Source of the DNA: Epilithonimonas zeae
Lineage (GTDB): Bacteria > Bacteroidota > Bacteroidia > Flavobacteriales > Weeksellaceae
Reading direction: 5' to 3'
DNA: 64,000 nt
Assembly: GCF_900141765.1 (NCBI RefSeq)
Contig: NZ_FSRK01000001.1
Location: 992,001 to 1,056,000, forward strand
Below are positions 49,450 through 58,517 of this stretch, one piece after another. Numbering within the stretch: the first letter of the stretch is position 1; every line of letters starts with the position of its first letter. The translations under genes were made by a program, and so were the position numbers. A model generated the notes under the pieces. That model saw only the letters and a list, made by a program, of their open reading frames with translations. It had not been told where the DNA came from and ran no database searches.

Positions 49450-50079
49450 TTATAATTCTGTTATCAGATAATTTTGATATTTAGATTTATCAAAGCTAAA
49501 CAAAGAAGGAGACAAAGTTTGATTTTCTTTATAATTACTAATTGTAATAACTGCCAGTTCATTATTTGTAGAAAGTTGCTCAAGCTTGATTAACTTCTTT
49601 TGTGGCGAATTGATGTATAAAGTCACACTTTTTAACCCATTCGATTTTACCGGAGTCATCTTTACCACATCAACAGGAATACCGCTGATTGTTTTTTTGC
49701 CGGAATAACTTACGTTGTAATCTTTTTTGTAAGAATCCAGATAACTTAAAGGCGAGAAGTGAACTTGGTCATCATTAGCTTTCGATATAGTAATTTCTTT
49801 ATCTTCATCATTAATATTGTAAAGCTTGTTGCCGTCATATATCTGTTCGGTTCCCATTATTTTCAGTTTATATCTTGTATTATCTGAATAGAAAATGCCC
49901 GTTTGATTTTGGTTATCTGCAGAGTACGAGAATTTGAAATAAGAATTCTTTTTACTCTTATAACTCTTTGTGATATCATCTAAAATGGTTTTTGACTTAC
50001 TGTCAATAGTTTGAGTGTGAGCAATAAAACTACTTCCCACAAAAGTTAAAGTCAAAAATGCCTTTAAATAATTTTTCAT
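49450..50079 (-). CDS. LolA-like outer-membrane lipoprotein carrier
   Basis: A 209-residue protein with a signal peptide (FLTLTFVGSSFIAHTQ, cleavage near residue 23) and a LolA-type fold of many short strands: SYFKFSYSADNQNQTGIFYS, YKLKIMGTEQIYDGNKLY, VDVVKMTPVK and the final SLFSFDKSKYQNYLI. LolA proteins carry lipoproteins from the inner to the outer membrane through the periplasm. Bacteroidetes often have several LolA-like proteins, so this may be a paralog rather than the main carrier. No LolB or LolCDE gene is nearby. Confidence 0.8.
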   Translation of the reverse strand: MKNYLKAFLTLTFVGSSFIAHTQTIDSKSKTILDDITKSYKSKKNSYFKFSYSADNQNQTGIFYSDNTRYKLKIMGTEQIYDGNKLYNINDEDKEITISKANDDQVHFSPLSYLDSYKKDYNVSYSGKKTISGIPVDVVKMTPVKSNGLKSVTLYINSPQKKLIKLEQLSTNNELAVITISNYKENQTLSPSLFSFDKSKYQNYLITEL

Positions 50080-50171
50080 TTATTTTTATAATTAAATTTT
50101 AACAAAGTTAAGTTTTCAATATTGATACCAAACTTTTGAAATGCTAAATTTTGTTAAGGAGAATCATAAAA

Positions 50172-50202
50172 AAAACCTTTTCAGAAATACTGAAAAGGTT
50201 TT
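50172..50202 (-). terminator. Terminator of the M36 protease gene
   Basis: AAAACCTTTTCAG (50172-50184) pairs perfectly with CTGAAAAGGTTTT (50190-50202) around AAATA. On the minus strand it is followed by a T run and lies 24 bp past the stop. Confidence 0.88.
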
Positions 50203-50225
50203 GTAATTTTGAAAATATCTAAGAA

Positions 50226-52823
50226 TTATTCTACGATTAACTTTTCAGCATTAGATTTTCCATTCTCTGTAATTACTACAAGATAAGTTCCTTTCGTAAG
50301 GCCTTTTGTAGAAATAGAATCAGAACTGTTTTTCTTTCTCTCAAGAGACTTAACTAATTTTCCATTCATATCAAGAACTTCTACTTTGATAGTATTGTTT
50401 CCAACAGTTGGGGCTGTTTTGATAAAGAATTCTCCTTTCGCTGGATTTGGATAGATTCCAAATGCTTTATTTTTAGCAATGTCTTCCGTACCCAATACGC
50501 ATCCTGCAGGAACTGAAAAATCTTCAACCTGATCGGAAATACTTGCAGCGGTACCAGCAGAAGCATTAAGCCCTAATCCTCTTCTTGCGAAAACATTCCA
50601 TATTAAGCAATTGTCAACGCCTCCAGCTAATTGATCTGCCTGCAAAATTGCATCTCTACCAGATACAAAATTAGGATTACAAGGTTGTAGCTTTAGTCCG
50701 TCCATAACTAACTGTAGTACTTTTGCGCTTCCAGAAGTTGCGCTTGCAGTTACGTCAGAGTTATAACCATATTTTTCAGCCATTTTCCAATGAAGATCCC
50801 AAAGCATGGTAGCCCAAATTTCACCAACCGCGTGAGGCTGTCCTCCTGTAGTATTAGTGTCTGCATATGTATGAGGGTTTATGGTCATATCTGTTGTGTA
50901 TCTGTATTGTCTAATCCCTCCGGCTGTTGTTGGGGCGTTACTAGAATAAGTTCCAATTCCTCTTCCTGCTGTTGCGCTTGCGTTAGGAGAATTAGTCAAC
51001 ATTAAAGCAAAAAAATCAGACCACCCTTCTCCCATTTGTTCCAAATTTGTCAAACAACTGTAACCTTGGCCTGTTAATCTATTTGATATACCATGACCAT
51101 ATTCATGAATCATAACGCCATTGTCGAAGCTGGAATTTTTGTAACCTACAGCAAGGTTTTTTAAATTAACATTCACAGTTCTTCCAGCTGTTATTTCTGA
51201 TGTAATAAAATCTCCTTCATCTTTAGGAATCATTATTGAAGGAATACTAACGTTAGTCACGTTGCTGACGCTCATATTGCTTATGGTGTTAGATGTTGTT
51301 CTGTGAACAATTAATCCTATTGCACCAGCATCTTGCATTGTTTTCGCTTTTACATTAAATCCGCATCCTCCAGAAGTGATTGCGTTTACCATAGCAATTT
51401 TCCCACTAAGGCTGCCAGCTGCCATTGCAGTACAGCCATTCGCTACAGGGGGAATTACAATATCAGCAGTAATTCCTGTTTCCATTAATTGTCTTCCATA
51501 ATTTGCTGAGCCTGTATTAACAGGTGGCCTGGTAGCTAATACTGGATCTGTATAAAATAACCTCGTATTTATAGTTACGCCGGAATTCCATAGATACATT
51601 TGCATTCTTGGTGCTTGTGTTGTGTAGGAACCATTCCCGTTAAGAATTTCGTAACCAGAAGCAAAGTTTGCATTGTTATAGCCGCTACCATCAAAAGCTT
51701 CCGCTCTTACAGCATCATTTCCACTGCCGCCTTTCTCAAAATTGTTGGTCTGGAAATTTCTGCTCATTTCTGTGAATCCAAATTTGTACATAATATCATG
51801 AATCATGTTATTGGCGTAGAACAAATTGGTAACTGCAGAAGCGCGGTTTTCGTAGGCACTTAATGAAGGTGATTCTGCAAAAGGGAAATCAAATGTCAAA
51901 TTTCCTGAAGTGCTACTGGATGGTGAAAATCCAAAACTATTGGTTCCGCTATTATCTACATAAGCCAGCACATTGTTGCCATATGTATTGGTATAATTGG
52001 TACTTCCATTAGAGTGCCATCCTTCGGGAGAAACTGTTAAATCCCAAGGGTTTGTTACAATAACTCTAGATCCAAAAGTGGGAGCCTCTAAAGGAAAGGG
52101 AAATACATTATAAGATGCGTCAGTTACTGCTTTAGCTTGATTCTTGTTTGTAACAGAAGTGTTGAAGTGCGTTAAAAGATGATTAGATGTTGATTCTGTA
52201 TCCCCAGAGAAATGGTTGTCTTCGAACTTACACTCATCAATCATATTATTTTTTTCCAGAATTTCTCCGTCTGTAAGACTTACAAGGATGCCATAAAATT
52301 TATTTTCTTTAGTTTGATTAATGAAAAATAACTGAGCAGGAATCAAACTGTTATTTCTTTCAAAATAAAAACGGATACTTGCCACTTGGTTATCAGGAAG
52401 ATTGATAAGATCTCCACTGTTCTCATCCAAAAGTTCAAAACCAGTGTCTTTTATATCAGCAGATCTTAGTGCTGTTGATAAAGCTTCGGATTTGTCTATC
52501 TTGTCAGCAATAATACTATTGCTCCCGATTTGTCTGAAATTGTTATTAAGTGAAATCACTTTTCCATCCCTGACAACTGCTTTAGCAAGAGATTTGTAAA
52601 TAGGAGTATTGTTATAATACTGTTGTATGTTTACAATTTCAGCATTTAGACTGCTGGATTTATCTTCATTCTGAATTTTAAAATCTGCATTAGAAATGTT
52701 TCGGAAGGAAATATCATTTTTGATAAAACTTCTGATAGCTTGTTCATTTGATTGTGCGTTAAGATTGGCAAATAAGAAAAAAACGCCTATCCCCGCGGAT
52801 TTAGTAAGTTGATTTATCTTCAT
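50226..52823 (-). CDS. T9SS-secreted M36 (fungalysin-type) metallopeptidase
   Basis: An 865-residue secreted zinc protease. The order is signal peptide (GIGVFFLFANLNAQ), propeptide with FTP-like region, and an M36 catalytic domain in which a protease-associated (PA) insert (about 470-555, with VNAITSGGCGFNVKAKTMQD) precedes the zinc site. The zinc motif is HEYGHGISNR near residue 572 with the downstream Glu in GEGWSDFFALM near 597. The last 75 residues are a T9SS type A sorting domain (FGIYPNPAKGEFFI). It should act outside the cell on proteins. The gene is monocistronic. Confidence 0.94.
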   Translation of the reverse strand: MKINQLTKSAGIGVFFLFANLNAQSNEQAIRSFIKNDISFRNISNADFKIQNEDKSSSLNAEIVNIQQYYNNTPIYKSLAKAVVRDGKVISLNNNFRQIGSNSIIADKIDKSEALSTALRSADIKDTGFELLDENSGDLINLPDNQVASIRFYFERNNSLIPAQLFFINQTKENKFYGILVSLTDGEILEKNNMIDECKFEDNHFSGDTESTSNHLLTHFNTSVTNKNQAKAVTDASYNVFPFPLEAPTFGSRVIVTNPWDLTVSPEGWHSNGSTNYTNTYGNNVLAYVDNSGTNSFGFSPSSSTSGNLTFDFPFAESPSLSAYENRASAVTNLFYANNMIHDIMYKFGFTEMSRNFQTNNFEKGGSGNDAVRAEAFDGSGYNNANFASGYEILNGNGSYTTQAPRMQMYLWNSGVTINTRLFYTDPVLATRPPVNTGSANYGRQLMETGITADIVIPPVANGCTAMAAGSLSGKIAMVNAITSGGCGFNVKAKTMQDAGAIGLIVHRTTSNTISNMSVSNVTNVSIPSIMIPKDEGDFITSEITAGRTVNVNLKNLAVGYKNSSFDNGVMIHEYGHGISNRLTGQGYSCLTNLEQMGEGWSDFFALMLTNSPNASATAGRGIGTYSSNAPTTAGGIRQYRYTTDMTINPHTYADTNTTGGQPHAVGEIWATMLWDLHWKMAEKYGYNSDVTASATSGSAKVLQLVMDGLKLQPCNPNFVSGRDAILQADQLAGGVDNCLIWNVFARRGLGLNASAGTAASISDQVEDFSVPAGCVLGTEDIAKNKAFGIYPNPAKGEFFIKTAPTVGNNTIKVEVLDMNGKLVKSLERKKNSSDSISTKGLTKGTYLVVITENGKSNAEKLIVE

Positions 52824-52954
52824 ATTAAAATTTATTGTCTATTGAGATTAGCAAAAATATTAAAAATTTTCTTTTTTTATGAGTAAAACATAAACAAATT
52901 TAAAATTATTATATTTTTGATAAAAAAAATGATTTTTTATTATTGATTTTTGAA

Positions 52955-53245
52955 TTAGAAAAGTTTGTTTCCAACATAAACACTATTTGGCTTTTCTAAT
53001 AACGAAGCTACATTCTCACGGAATTTCATCAGATGGTCAGAAACCTGATGTTGTTGGAGATCTTCATTACTTTCCCAAGTCTCGTGTATGAAAAATACAC
53101 CTTTGTTTCTATGGTCTTCGAAAAGATCATATTGGATACAGCCTTTTTCTTTGCGGGTTTCTATAACTAGTTTTTTTAATAATTCGATAGCATCCATCAT
53201 AGAGTTTTCTTTGATATGAATGATAGCACTGAGATAAATATTCAT
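52955..53245 (-). CDS. Antibiotic biosynthesis monooxygenase (ABM) domain protein
   Basis: A 96-residue single-domain protein with a ferredoxin-like fold: LSAIIHIKENSMMDAIELL, a conserved basic/Cys segment KEKGCIQYDLFEDH and FFIHETWESNEDLQQHQVS. It is typical of the YgiN/HmoA-like ABM group, which includes quinol monooxygenases and heme-degrading enzymes. Too short to carry extra domains. Activity cannot be fixed. It has no operon partner. Confidence 0.85.
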   Translation of the reverse strand: MNIYLSAIIHIKENSMMDAIELLKKLVIETRKEKGCIQYDLFEDHRNKGVFFIHETWESNEDLQQHQVSDHLMKFRENVASLLEKPNSVYVGNKLF

Positions 53246-53316
53246 TGTCTGATTCTAAAAATTTTGATTATCAAATTTATAAAAAATCAAGGCTTCTTAA
53301 TTTTAAAAATATAGAA

Positions 53317-53348
53317 TTGTATAATTAATAAAAAAAAATGTACTTTTG
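53317..53348 (+). promoter_or_regulatory. Promoter for the E2 gene
   Basis: TTG at 53317-53319 and TACTTTTG (exact TAnnTTTG) at 53341-53348, 21 bp apart. The start of transcription would be near 53355 and the ATG is at 53372. Confidence 0.55.
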
Positions 53349-53371
53349 GGAAAATTCAAAAAATCAAAATA

Positions 53372-54703
53372 ATGGCAGAATATAAACTATTGCTCCCGAG
53401 TATGGGCGAAGGAGTTATGGAAGCAACAATTATCAGTTGGCTGTTTAATGAAGGCGATTTTATAAAAGAAGACGAGTCTGTTGTGGAAATAGCAACAGAT
53501 AAAGTAGACTCGGATGTTCCAACGCCGGTGTCAGGAAAAATTATCAAAATCCTTAAACAGAAAGACGAAGTTGCTAAAATTGGTGAAGCCATTGCGATTT
53601 TGGAAACAGAAGGTGATTCTTCAAATTCTGAAGCACCTGAACCAAAATCTTACGAAGAAGTAAAAGACCAGATTGTTCAGCCAGAGCCAGAAGTTGTAAA
53701 AACTTTGGAACAACCTTTATCAAGTAATACAGGTAATTCATTCAGTAATCAAAATTCAGATTTATATTTGTCACCATTGGTTAAATCAATTATTCAAGAA
53801 GAGAAAATCTCTGAATCTGAGCTAAAAACTATAAAAGGAAGCGGACTGGAAGGTAGAATTACTAAAGAGGATATTTTAAGTTTTGTGAAAAATAGAGGTG
53901 CGGTTCAATCAACTCCTGTTCAGCAAACTATTTTTCAACCAGTTTCTCAAGTTAAATCTCAACCAGCACCAGCTCAACCAATTAGTGTGAATGAAGGAGA
54001 TGAGATTATCCATATGGATAGAGTTCGTAAAATCATTGCGGACGCAATGGTTAATAGCAAACATACTTCGCCACACGTAACTTCTTTTATAGAAACTGAT
54101 GTTACGAATGTTGTAACGTGGAGAAATGCCAATAAGAATTCTTACCAAAAAAGAGATGGCGAGAAATTGACTTTTATGCCGATTTTCATTAGGGCTGTTG
54201 TAAAAGCGATTCAGGATTTTCCAATGATTAATGTGTCTGTAGATGGTGATAAAATCATCAAAAAGAAAAACATCAATATCGGAATGGCAACGGCTCTTCC
54301 AGACGGAAACCTAATTGTTCCTGTTATCAAAAATGCTGACCAGTTGAGTTTATCAGGATTAGCAAAAGCTATTAATGATTTGGCTTATAGAGCTAGAAAT
54401 AAAAAATTGACTCCTGCAGACACGCAGGGCGCAACTTACACGATTTCCAATGTTGGAACTTTCGGAAACCTAATGGGAACACCAATTATTCCTCAACCGC
54501 AAGTTGCGATTTTGGCAGTTGGAGCTATTGTTAAGAAACCAGCGGTTATCGAGACAGAATTTGGAGATGTGATTGCAATCCGTCAGAAGATGTTTATGTC
54601 ACATTCGTATGACCATAGAGTGGTAGACGGCAGTTTAGGAGGAATGTTCCTGAAACACGTCAACGATTATCTTGAAAATTGGGATCTCAATACCGAAATA
54701 TAA
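53372..54703 (+). CDS. 2-oxo acid dehydrogenase E2 (dihydrolipoamide acyltransferase)
   Basis: A 443-residue E2 component. Residues 1-78 are a lipoyl domain with the lipoylated Lys44 in EIATDKVDSDVP. A flexible Glu/Pro linker follows, then a peripheral subunit-binding domain near 130-175 (SPLVKSIIQEEKISESELK, GLEGRITKEDI). The catalytic acyltransferase domain has DRVRKIIADAM near 215 and the active site HSYDHRVVDGSLG near 410. The branched-chain alpha-keto acid dehydrogenase role is favoured, since the pyruvate E2 of this phylum usually carries a longer multi-domain arrangement. No E1 or E3 gene lies beside it. Confidence 0.92.
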   Translation: MAEYKLLLPSMGEGVMEATIISWLFNEGDFIKEDESVVEIATDKVDSDVPTPVSGKIIKILKQKDEVAKIGEAIAILETEGDSSNSEAPEPKSYEEVKDQIVQPEPEVVKTLEQPLSSNTGNSFSNQNSDLYLSPLVKSIIQEEKISESELKTIKGSGLEGRITKEDILSFVKNRGAVQSTPVQQTIFQPVSQVKSQPAPAQPISVNEGDEIIHMDRVRKIIADAMVNSKHTSPHVTSFIETDVTNVVTWRNANKNSYQKRDGEKLTFMPIFIRAVVKAIQDFPMINVSVDGDKIIKKKNINIGMATALPDGNLIVPVIKNADQLSLSGLAKAINDLAYRARNKKLTPADTQGATYTISNVGTFGNLMGTPIIPQPQVAILAVGAIVKKPAVIETEFGDVIAIRQKMFMSHSYDHRVVDGSLGGMFLKHVNDYLENWDLNTEI

Positions 54704-54739
54704 AATTAAAGCCTCAGAATTTTCTGAGGCTTTAATTTT
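54702..54739. terminator. Bidirectional terminator between E2 and prfB
   Basis: AAAATTAAAGCCTCAGA (54702-54718) pairs with TCTGAGGCTTTAATTTT (54723-54739) around ATTT. It starts inside the E2 stop codon region and serves both convergent genes. Confidence 0.9.
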
Positions 54740-54750
54740 TAAATATGATT

Positions 54751-54796
54751 TACGTAAAAATGATTTTGCTCAAGTTGGATTGTAGCAATTCAGTTG
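54751..54796 (+). repeat. Decayed right half of the GGGCAGC...GCTGC repeat
   Basis: TACGTAAAAATGATTTTGCT, CAAGTTGGATTGTAGCAATT aligns with GCGTAAAAAGGATTTCCGCT, CAAGCCGGGCTGCTGCAATT of the copy at 45913-46010. The left half is missing. Confidence 0.5.
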
Positions 54797-54800
54797 TTTA

Positions 54801-55913
54801 TTATAAATCATCCAATTCATCCGCAGAACCTTGTCCTTCATTCATCAGATAAGCTTTCAGAAAAGGTGTAAGATTTCCATTCATTACGCCGTCCACATCA
54901 GACGTTTCGAATCCTGAACGAACATCTTTTACCAATTTGTAAGGATGCATCACGTAATTTCGGATTTGAGAACCCCATTCGATTTTCATTTTTCCAGCTT
55001 CGATTTCATTTCTGGCTTTCATCCTCTCTTCGAGTTCGATTTCATAAAGTCGAGAACGTAATAACTGCATTGCTTTTTCCTTATTCTGAAGCTGAGAACG
55101 TGATTCTGAGTTTTCAATAATGATTCCTGTAGGAGCGTGACGAAGACGAACCGCCGTTTCAACTTTGTTGACATTCTGTCCACCAGCTCCGGAACTTCGC
55201 ATCGTCTCAAAACTGATGTCGGCTGGGTTGATGTTAATTTCAATTGTATCATCCACCAAAGGATAAACATAGACAGAAACGAAACTCGTATGACGTTTGG
55301 CGTTACTGTCAAAAGGCGAAATTCTTACCAATCTGTGAACGCCATTCTCTCCTTTCAAATAACCGAAAGCAAACTCGCCTTCGATTTCCAGGGTTACAGT
55401 CTTAACTCCGGCAACATCGCCTTCTTGGAAATTCAGTTCACGGATTTTGTAGCCTTGTTTGTCTGCCCACATTGTGTACATCCTCATCAGCATGCTAGCC
55501 CAGTCACAAGATTCCGTTCCGCCGGCTCCGGCAGTGATTTGAAGAACTGCTGACAACTCATCGCCTTCGTTGGAAAGCATATTTTTGAATTCCAGATTTT
55601 CTATTTTTTCAACCAATTCCGGGAAAGTTTCATCTAATTCCTTTTCAGAATCTGGGTCTTCTTTGGCAAATTCTAAAAGAACTTGTAAATCTTCAAACTG
55701 AGAATTGATTTCCTCATAGCTTTCCACCCATTTTTTCTTGGAACGAAGTTGTTTCAGGAAAACTTCCGCTTCTTTTGGTTTTTCCCAGAATTCCGGAGCG
55801 GCAGTTTTTTCGTCATCATTAGAAATTTCAATTTTTTTCTTTTCGATTCCAAGAAACTTGTGCAGGTCTTCTATTCTGGATTGTATATCTTTTATTTGGT
55901 CTGTGTTTACCAC
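54801..55913 (-). CDS. prfB: Peptide chain release factor 2
   Basis: A 370-residue release factor that recognises UGA and UAA. The codon-recognition motif SPF is in [15 protein letters not shown] near residue 205. The peptidyl-tRNA hydrolysis motif GGQ is in [11 protein letters not shown] near 245. The frame is continuous from [11 protein letters not shown], so the programmed +1 frameshift common near codon 25 of prfB is absent. RF2 rather than RF1 is clear from SPF in place of PxT. Confidence 0.95.
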   Translation of the reverse strand: MVNTDQIKDIQSRIEDLHKFLGIEKKKIEISNDDEKTAAPEFWEKPKEAEVFLKQLRSKKKWVESYEEINSQFEDLQVLLEFAKEDPDSEKELDETFPELVEKIENLEFKNMLSNEGDELSAVLQITAGAGGTESCDWASMLMRMYTMWADKQGYKIRELNFQEGDVAGVKTVTLEIEGEFAFGYLKGENGVHRLVRISPFDSNAKRHTSFVSVYVYPLVDDTIEININPADISFETMRSSGAGGQNVNKVETAVRLRHAPTGIIIENSESRSQLQNKEKAMQLLRSRLYEIELEERMKARNEIEAGKMKIEWGSQIRNYVMHPYKLVKDVRSGFETSDVDGVMNGNLTPFLKAYLMNEGQGSADELDDL

Positions 55914-56047
55914 GTTTGTTTTAATTTTTGCAAAAATACGAAGAAAGACTTTAAATTATAAGTTATAAACTTTAGATTTTAAAATGAATTTTATATTGCT
56001 GATAATCAGTTAATTAAAAAATAATTTTAAATTATCGAAAAAAATGA

Positions 56048-56073
56048 GGCAACCATTTCGGATTTTTGCCGTC
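56048..56073 (+). promoter_or_regulatory. ECF-type promoter for the sigma factor operon
   Basis: GGCAACC at 56048-56054, 15 bp, then CGTC at 56070-56073, followed by TTATAG. It has the AAC at -35 and CGTC at -10 shape used by many ECF sigma factors and differs from the TTG/TAnnTTTG promoters elsewhere. It covers the upstream TTG codon at 56066, so it fixes the start at 56093. Confidence 0.55.
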
Positions 56074-56092
56074 TTATAGTCAGATAGAGAAA

Positions 56093-56653
56093 ATGAAACA
56101 AGATTTACAACATGTCTTTTCCAAAGCAAAGAAAAATAATCGGCTGGCTCAGAAGAGTTTGTTCGAGATGTTTTCGGGCAAGATGTTGTCGGTTGCAAAT
56201 TCTTATATTAATAATCGGGATGATGCAGAAGATGTTTTGATAAATTCTTTTTATAAAGCATTTACGAAGATCGAAGATTGTAAAAATTATGAATCATTTC
56301 CGTTTTGGCTGAGGAAAATTGTGGTAAATGATTCGATTAATTTCATCCGGAAAAACAAGCATATTTTGTACGCTGAAACTGAATTTACAGATTCTATTGC
56401 AGAACAGACGGAAGATGTTTCGGAATTTTCTCAGGATATAGATTTGGATATTATTTTCAAGGAAATGCCGATTGGTTACAAACTGGTTTTTAACCTCGCT
56501 GTTTTTGAAGAAAAGAAACATCAGGAGATTGCGAAAATCCTAAATATCTCTGAAGGAACAAGTAAAAGCCAATTGAGTAAAGCTAAAAAATGGCTTCAAG
56601 ATTATTTTAATCAACAAGAAAACACCAGACAAAATGCAGAATCTGAAATCTAA
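56093..56653 (+). CDS. ECF RNA polymerase sigma factor
   Basis: A 186-residue sigma-70 family member of the ECF group. Region 2 has SVANSYINNRDDAEDVLINSF and FPFWLRKIVVNDSINFIRKN. Region 4 has MPIGYKLVFNLAVFEEKKHQ and the HTH IAKILNISEGTSKSQLSKAKKW (split across two helices). I start at the ATG at 56093 because a TTG at 56066 overlaps the promoter -10. The 3' end overlaps the next gene by 20 bp, the standard arrangement with an anti-sigma factor. Confidence 0.92.
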   Translation: MKQDLQHVFSKAKKNNRLAQKSLFEMFSGKMLSVANSYINNRDDAEDVLINSFYKAFTKIEDCKNYESFPFWLRKIVVNDSINFIRKNKHILYAETEFTDSIAEQTEDVSEFSQDIDLDIIFKEMPIGYKLVFNLAVFEEKKHQEIAKILNISEGTSKSQLSKAKKWLQDYFNQQENTRQNAESEI

Positions 56654-57326
56654 ATACGAACAACAGGAAATGAAAGTTTCCGACAGTCTTTGGGACAGAT
56701 TGGAAGAAAAACTCGACGAAGTTTCTGCAAAAGAAAAGAAACCGAAAGTGATTTGGTGGAGATTTGTTGCTGTGATTATTTTAATTGTGAATTTCGGTGC
56801 AATTTCTTGGATGACTGATATCAAAAATAAAGTTAAGGAAAACCCAGGATTTGAATTTCGAACTGACCAAATTTCAAGCGTACGTCAGCCACATGGAAAT
56901 AATAATGAAATTCAAAAACCAGTTTCGATAAATTCAGAAACGGATAATCAAAAATTAGCTGTTGAAAATAAAGATTCTTCGACTCCGCTCAGAATGACAA
57001 ATTCGATCAAAAAAGAAATCCAAATTCAAAATTCAATTCTGGAAAAGGATACCTTAATAAAAAAAGAAGAACCTCAGATTGTTTCTAAACCAGAAGAACA
57101 ATTGGCTCAAACTGATATTCAAAAACCAAAAGAAAAAGTAAAATACGTGTCTTCGTCAGATTTGCTTTTCGGAGTGGAAATAGACAAAGCCAAAGCTGAA
57201 ACACCAAAATCTGCAATGGGAATCAATACCATAAAATCAAAAAATGACTCTGACTTCCCTAATCCAAAACGTATCAAACTCTTTGGGATCACGCTCTACG
57301 ACAAAGATTCTACAACTGCTAAATAA
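56634..57326 (+). CDS. Putative anti-sigma factor, single-pass membrane protein
   Basis: A 230-residue protein whose frame overlaps the sigma gene by 20 bp. The N-terminal 37 residues are charged and helical (EMKVSDSLWDRLEEKLDEV), like the sigma-binding end of Bacteroidetes anti-sigma factors. One transmembrane segment (WWRFVAVIILIVNFGAI) is near residues 41-57. The rest is a long periplasmic, Lys/Gln/Pro-rich linker, and within it SSTPLRMTN (near residue 117) is encoded by a dispersed DNA repeat. No zinc-binding HxxxCxxC is present. The role is inferred from gene order and topology. Confidence 0.7.
   Translation: MQNLKSKYEQQEMKVSDSLWDRLEEKLDEVSAKEKKPKVIWWRFVAVIILIVNFGAISWMTDIKNKVKENPGFEFRTDQISSVRQPHGNNNEIQKPVSINSETDNQKLAVENKDSSTPLRMTNSIKKEIQIQNSILEKDTLIKKEEPQIVSKPEEQLAQTDIQKPKEKVKYVSSSDLLFGVEIDKAKAETPKSAMGINTIKSKNDSDFPNPKRIKLFGITLYDKDSTTAK
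56977..56999 (+). repeat. Dispersed repeat CTTCGACTCCGCTCA inside a coding sequence
   Basis: TCTTCGACTCCGCTCAGAATGAC lies in frame in the anti-sigma gene and encodes SSTPLRMT. The 15-bp core is identical to the intergenic copy at 9873-9897. Confidence 0.7.
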
Positions 57327-57333
57327 TTAAACT

Positions 57334-58410
57334 ATGAAATTTAAAATTTTACTTCTGGCAATGCTTTCCAGCTTTGCTACAGCACAGACTACGCTTGATA
57401 ATCAGATGAAATCATATACCGAGAAAGTCAATTCAATCGTAACGACAGAAAAAGCGAATATGAAAGCGGAAACGGATAAAATCGATGAAGCTTTCAGCTC
57501 GGGGAAAATCACGAAATCGGAACAAATCGCTCAGAAGGAAGAAGTTTCCAAAAAATATGAAGCTATTATCAATGACAAGATTGAAAACGAACGAATTCAG
57601 TTAGATGAGCTTACAAAAACAGCGGTTACAAATTCTGTTTACAACACAAAACCCGATACTTTGAAAAATAAAGATGTTTTTGTTTTCAGTACTGGTGGAT
57701 TGACAATCAGGAAAAGAGGAAAATCTCCTGCGCAATATCTTAAAAGTAGTACTCTGAGTGTAGGTTATGCTTTTGCCAATCTTACCAAAGATAAAGGAAG
57801 TTTTAATCCTTTCGAAAACGATTCTGAGATGAGAATCGGAAATTCACACAGTGTTGAAGTTCAGTTTCGTACAGATCGCCAATTAGGAGGTTTTACAAGC
57901 CCTTGGTTTATAAGATATGGTTTGGCTTATAGAACTGATACTTATATGCCAAAACGTCCGCAGGTTTTTGTTCAGGATAACTCCCAATTATTCCTTGAGG
58001 ATTTTCAGGAAGGAAGATTGAAACGTTCAAAATTGAGAAATGTTTACTTGACTTTGCCAATTGAATTTCAATTATATCTTAATCCAAAATATACAGAATA
58101 TGACGGCAAACAATATCTGGATGTGAGAAAAAAAATGTGGAAGATTGGAGTGGGCGCTTATGCGGGAATCAACACCAGAAGTATTGTAAAAGTGAAATAT
58201 TACAACGAAAATGACAACTTCAAAAAGTACGATTACACTTTGGATGACGGCGTAAATGCTTTCTTATTCGGAGGGAAATTCAGTCTGGGTTATGGCGGCG
58301 TTACTTTATTCATCAAGAAAGATTTCACACCAATTTTTAATGATAAAACCATTTTACCAAACAAAAATGGAATCCAAATCGGAATCGAAATTGCCAATAT
58401 CGATTTTTAA
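57334..58410 (+). CDS. Outer-membrane beta-barrel-like protein of the sigma operon
   Basis: A 358-residue exported protein. Signal peptide FKILLLAMLSSFATAQ, then a charged helical coiled-coil region (about 20-95). From about 115 there are alternating beta-strands (STLSVGYAFANL, SVEVQFRTDRQLGGF, WFIRYGLAYRTDTY, NVYLTLPIEFQLYL, VGAYAGINTRSIV) ending with the outer-membrane-like IQIGIEIANIDF. It is 7 bp downstream of the anti-sigma gene, so it is the third gene of the operon and probably its main target or sensor. No named family. Confidence 0.7.
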   Translation: MKFKILLLAMLSSFATAQTTLDNQMKSYTEKVNSIVTTEKANMKAETDKIDEAFSSGKITKSEQIAQKEEVSKKYEAIINDKIENERIQLDELTKTAVTNSVYNTKPDTLKNKDVFVFSTGGLTIRKRGKSPAQYLKSSTLSVGYAFANLTKDKGSFNPFENDSEMRIGNSHSVEVQFRTDRQLGGFTSPWFIRYGLAYRTDTYMPKRPQVFVQDNSQLFLEDFQEGRLKRSKLRNVYLTLPIEFQLYLNPKYTEYDGKQYLDVRKKMWKIGVGAYAGINTRSIVKVKYYNENDNFKKYDYTLDDGVNAFLFGGKFSLGYGGVTLFIKKDFTPIFNDKTILPNKNGIQIGIEIANIDF

Positions 58411-58459
58411 ACTATAAATTTTTCATAGAACATTCTTATACACTATTTTCTTATTATCG

Positions 58460-58490
58460 AAACACATCTTTTGTAGGTGTGTTTTTTTTT
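58460..58490 (+). terminator. Terminator of the sigma/anti-sigma operon
   Basis: AAACACATC (58460-58468) pairs with GGTGTGTTT (58476-58484, one G-U) around TTTTGTA, then a long T run. The in-frame GTG at 58479 lies within it and is not a start. Confidence 0.8.
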
Positions 58491-58517
58491 ATTTACATTG
58501 GCAAACAAGATTTAGGG

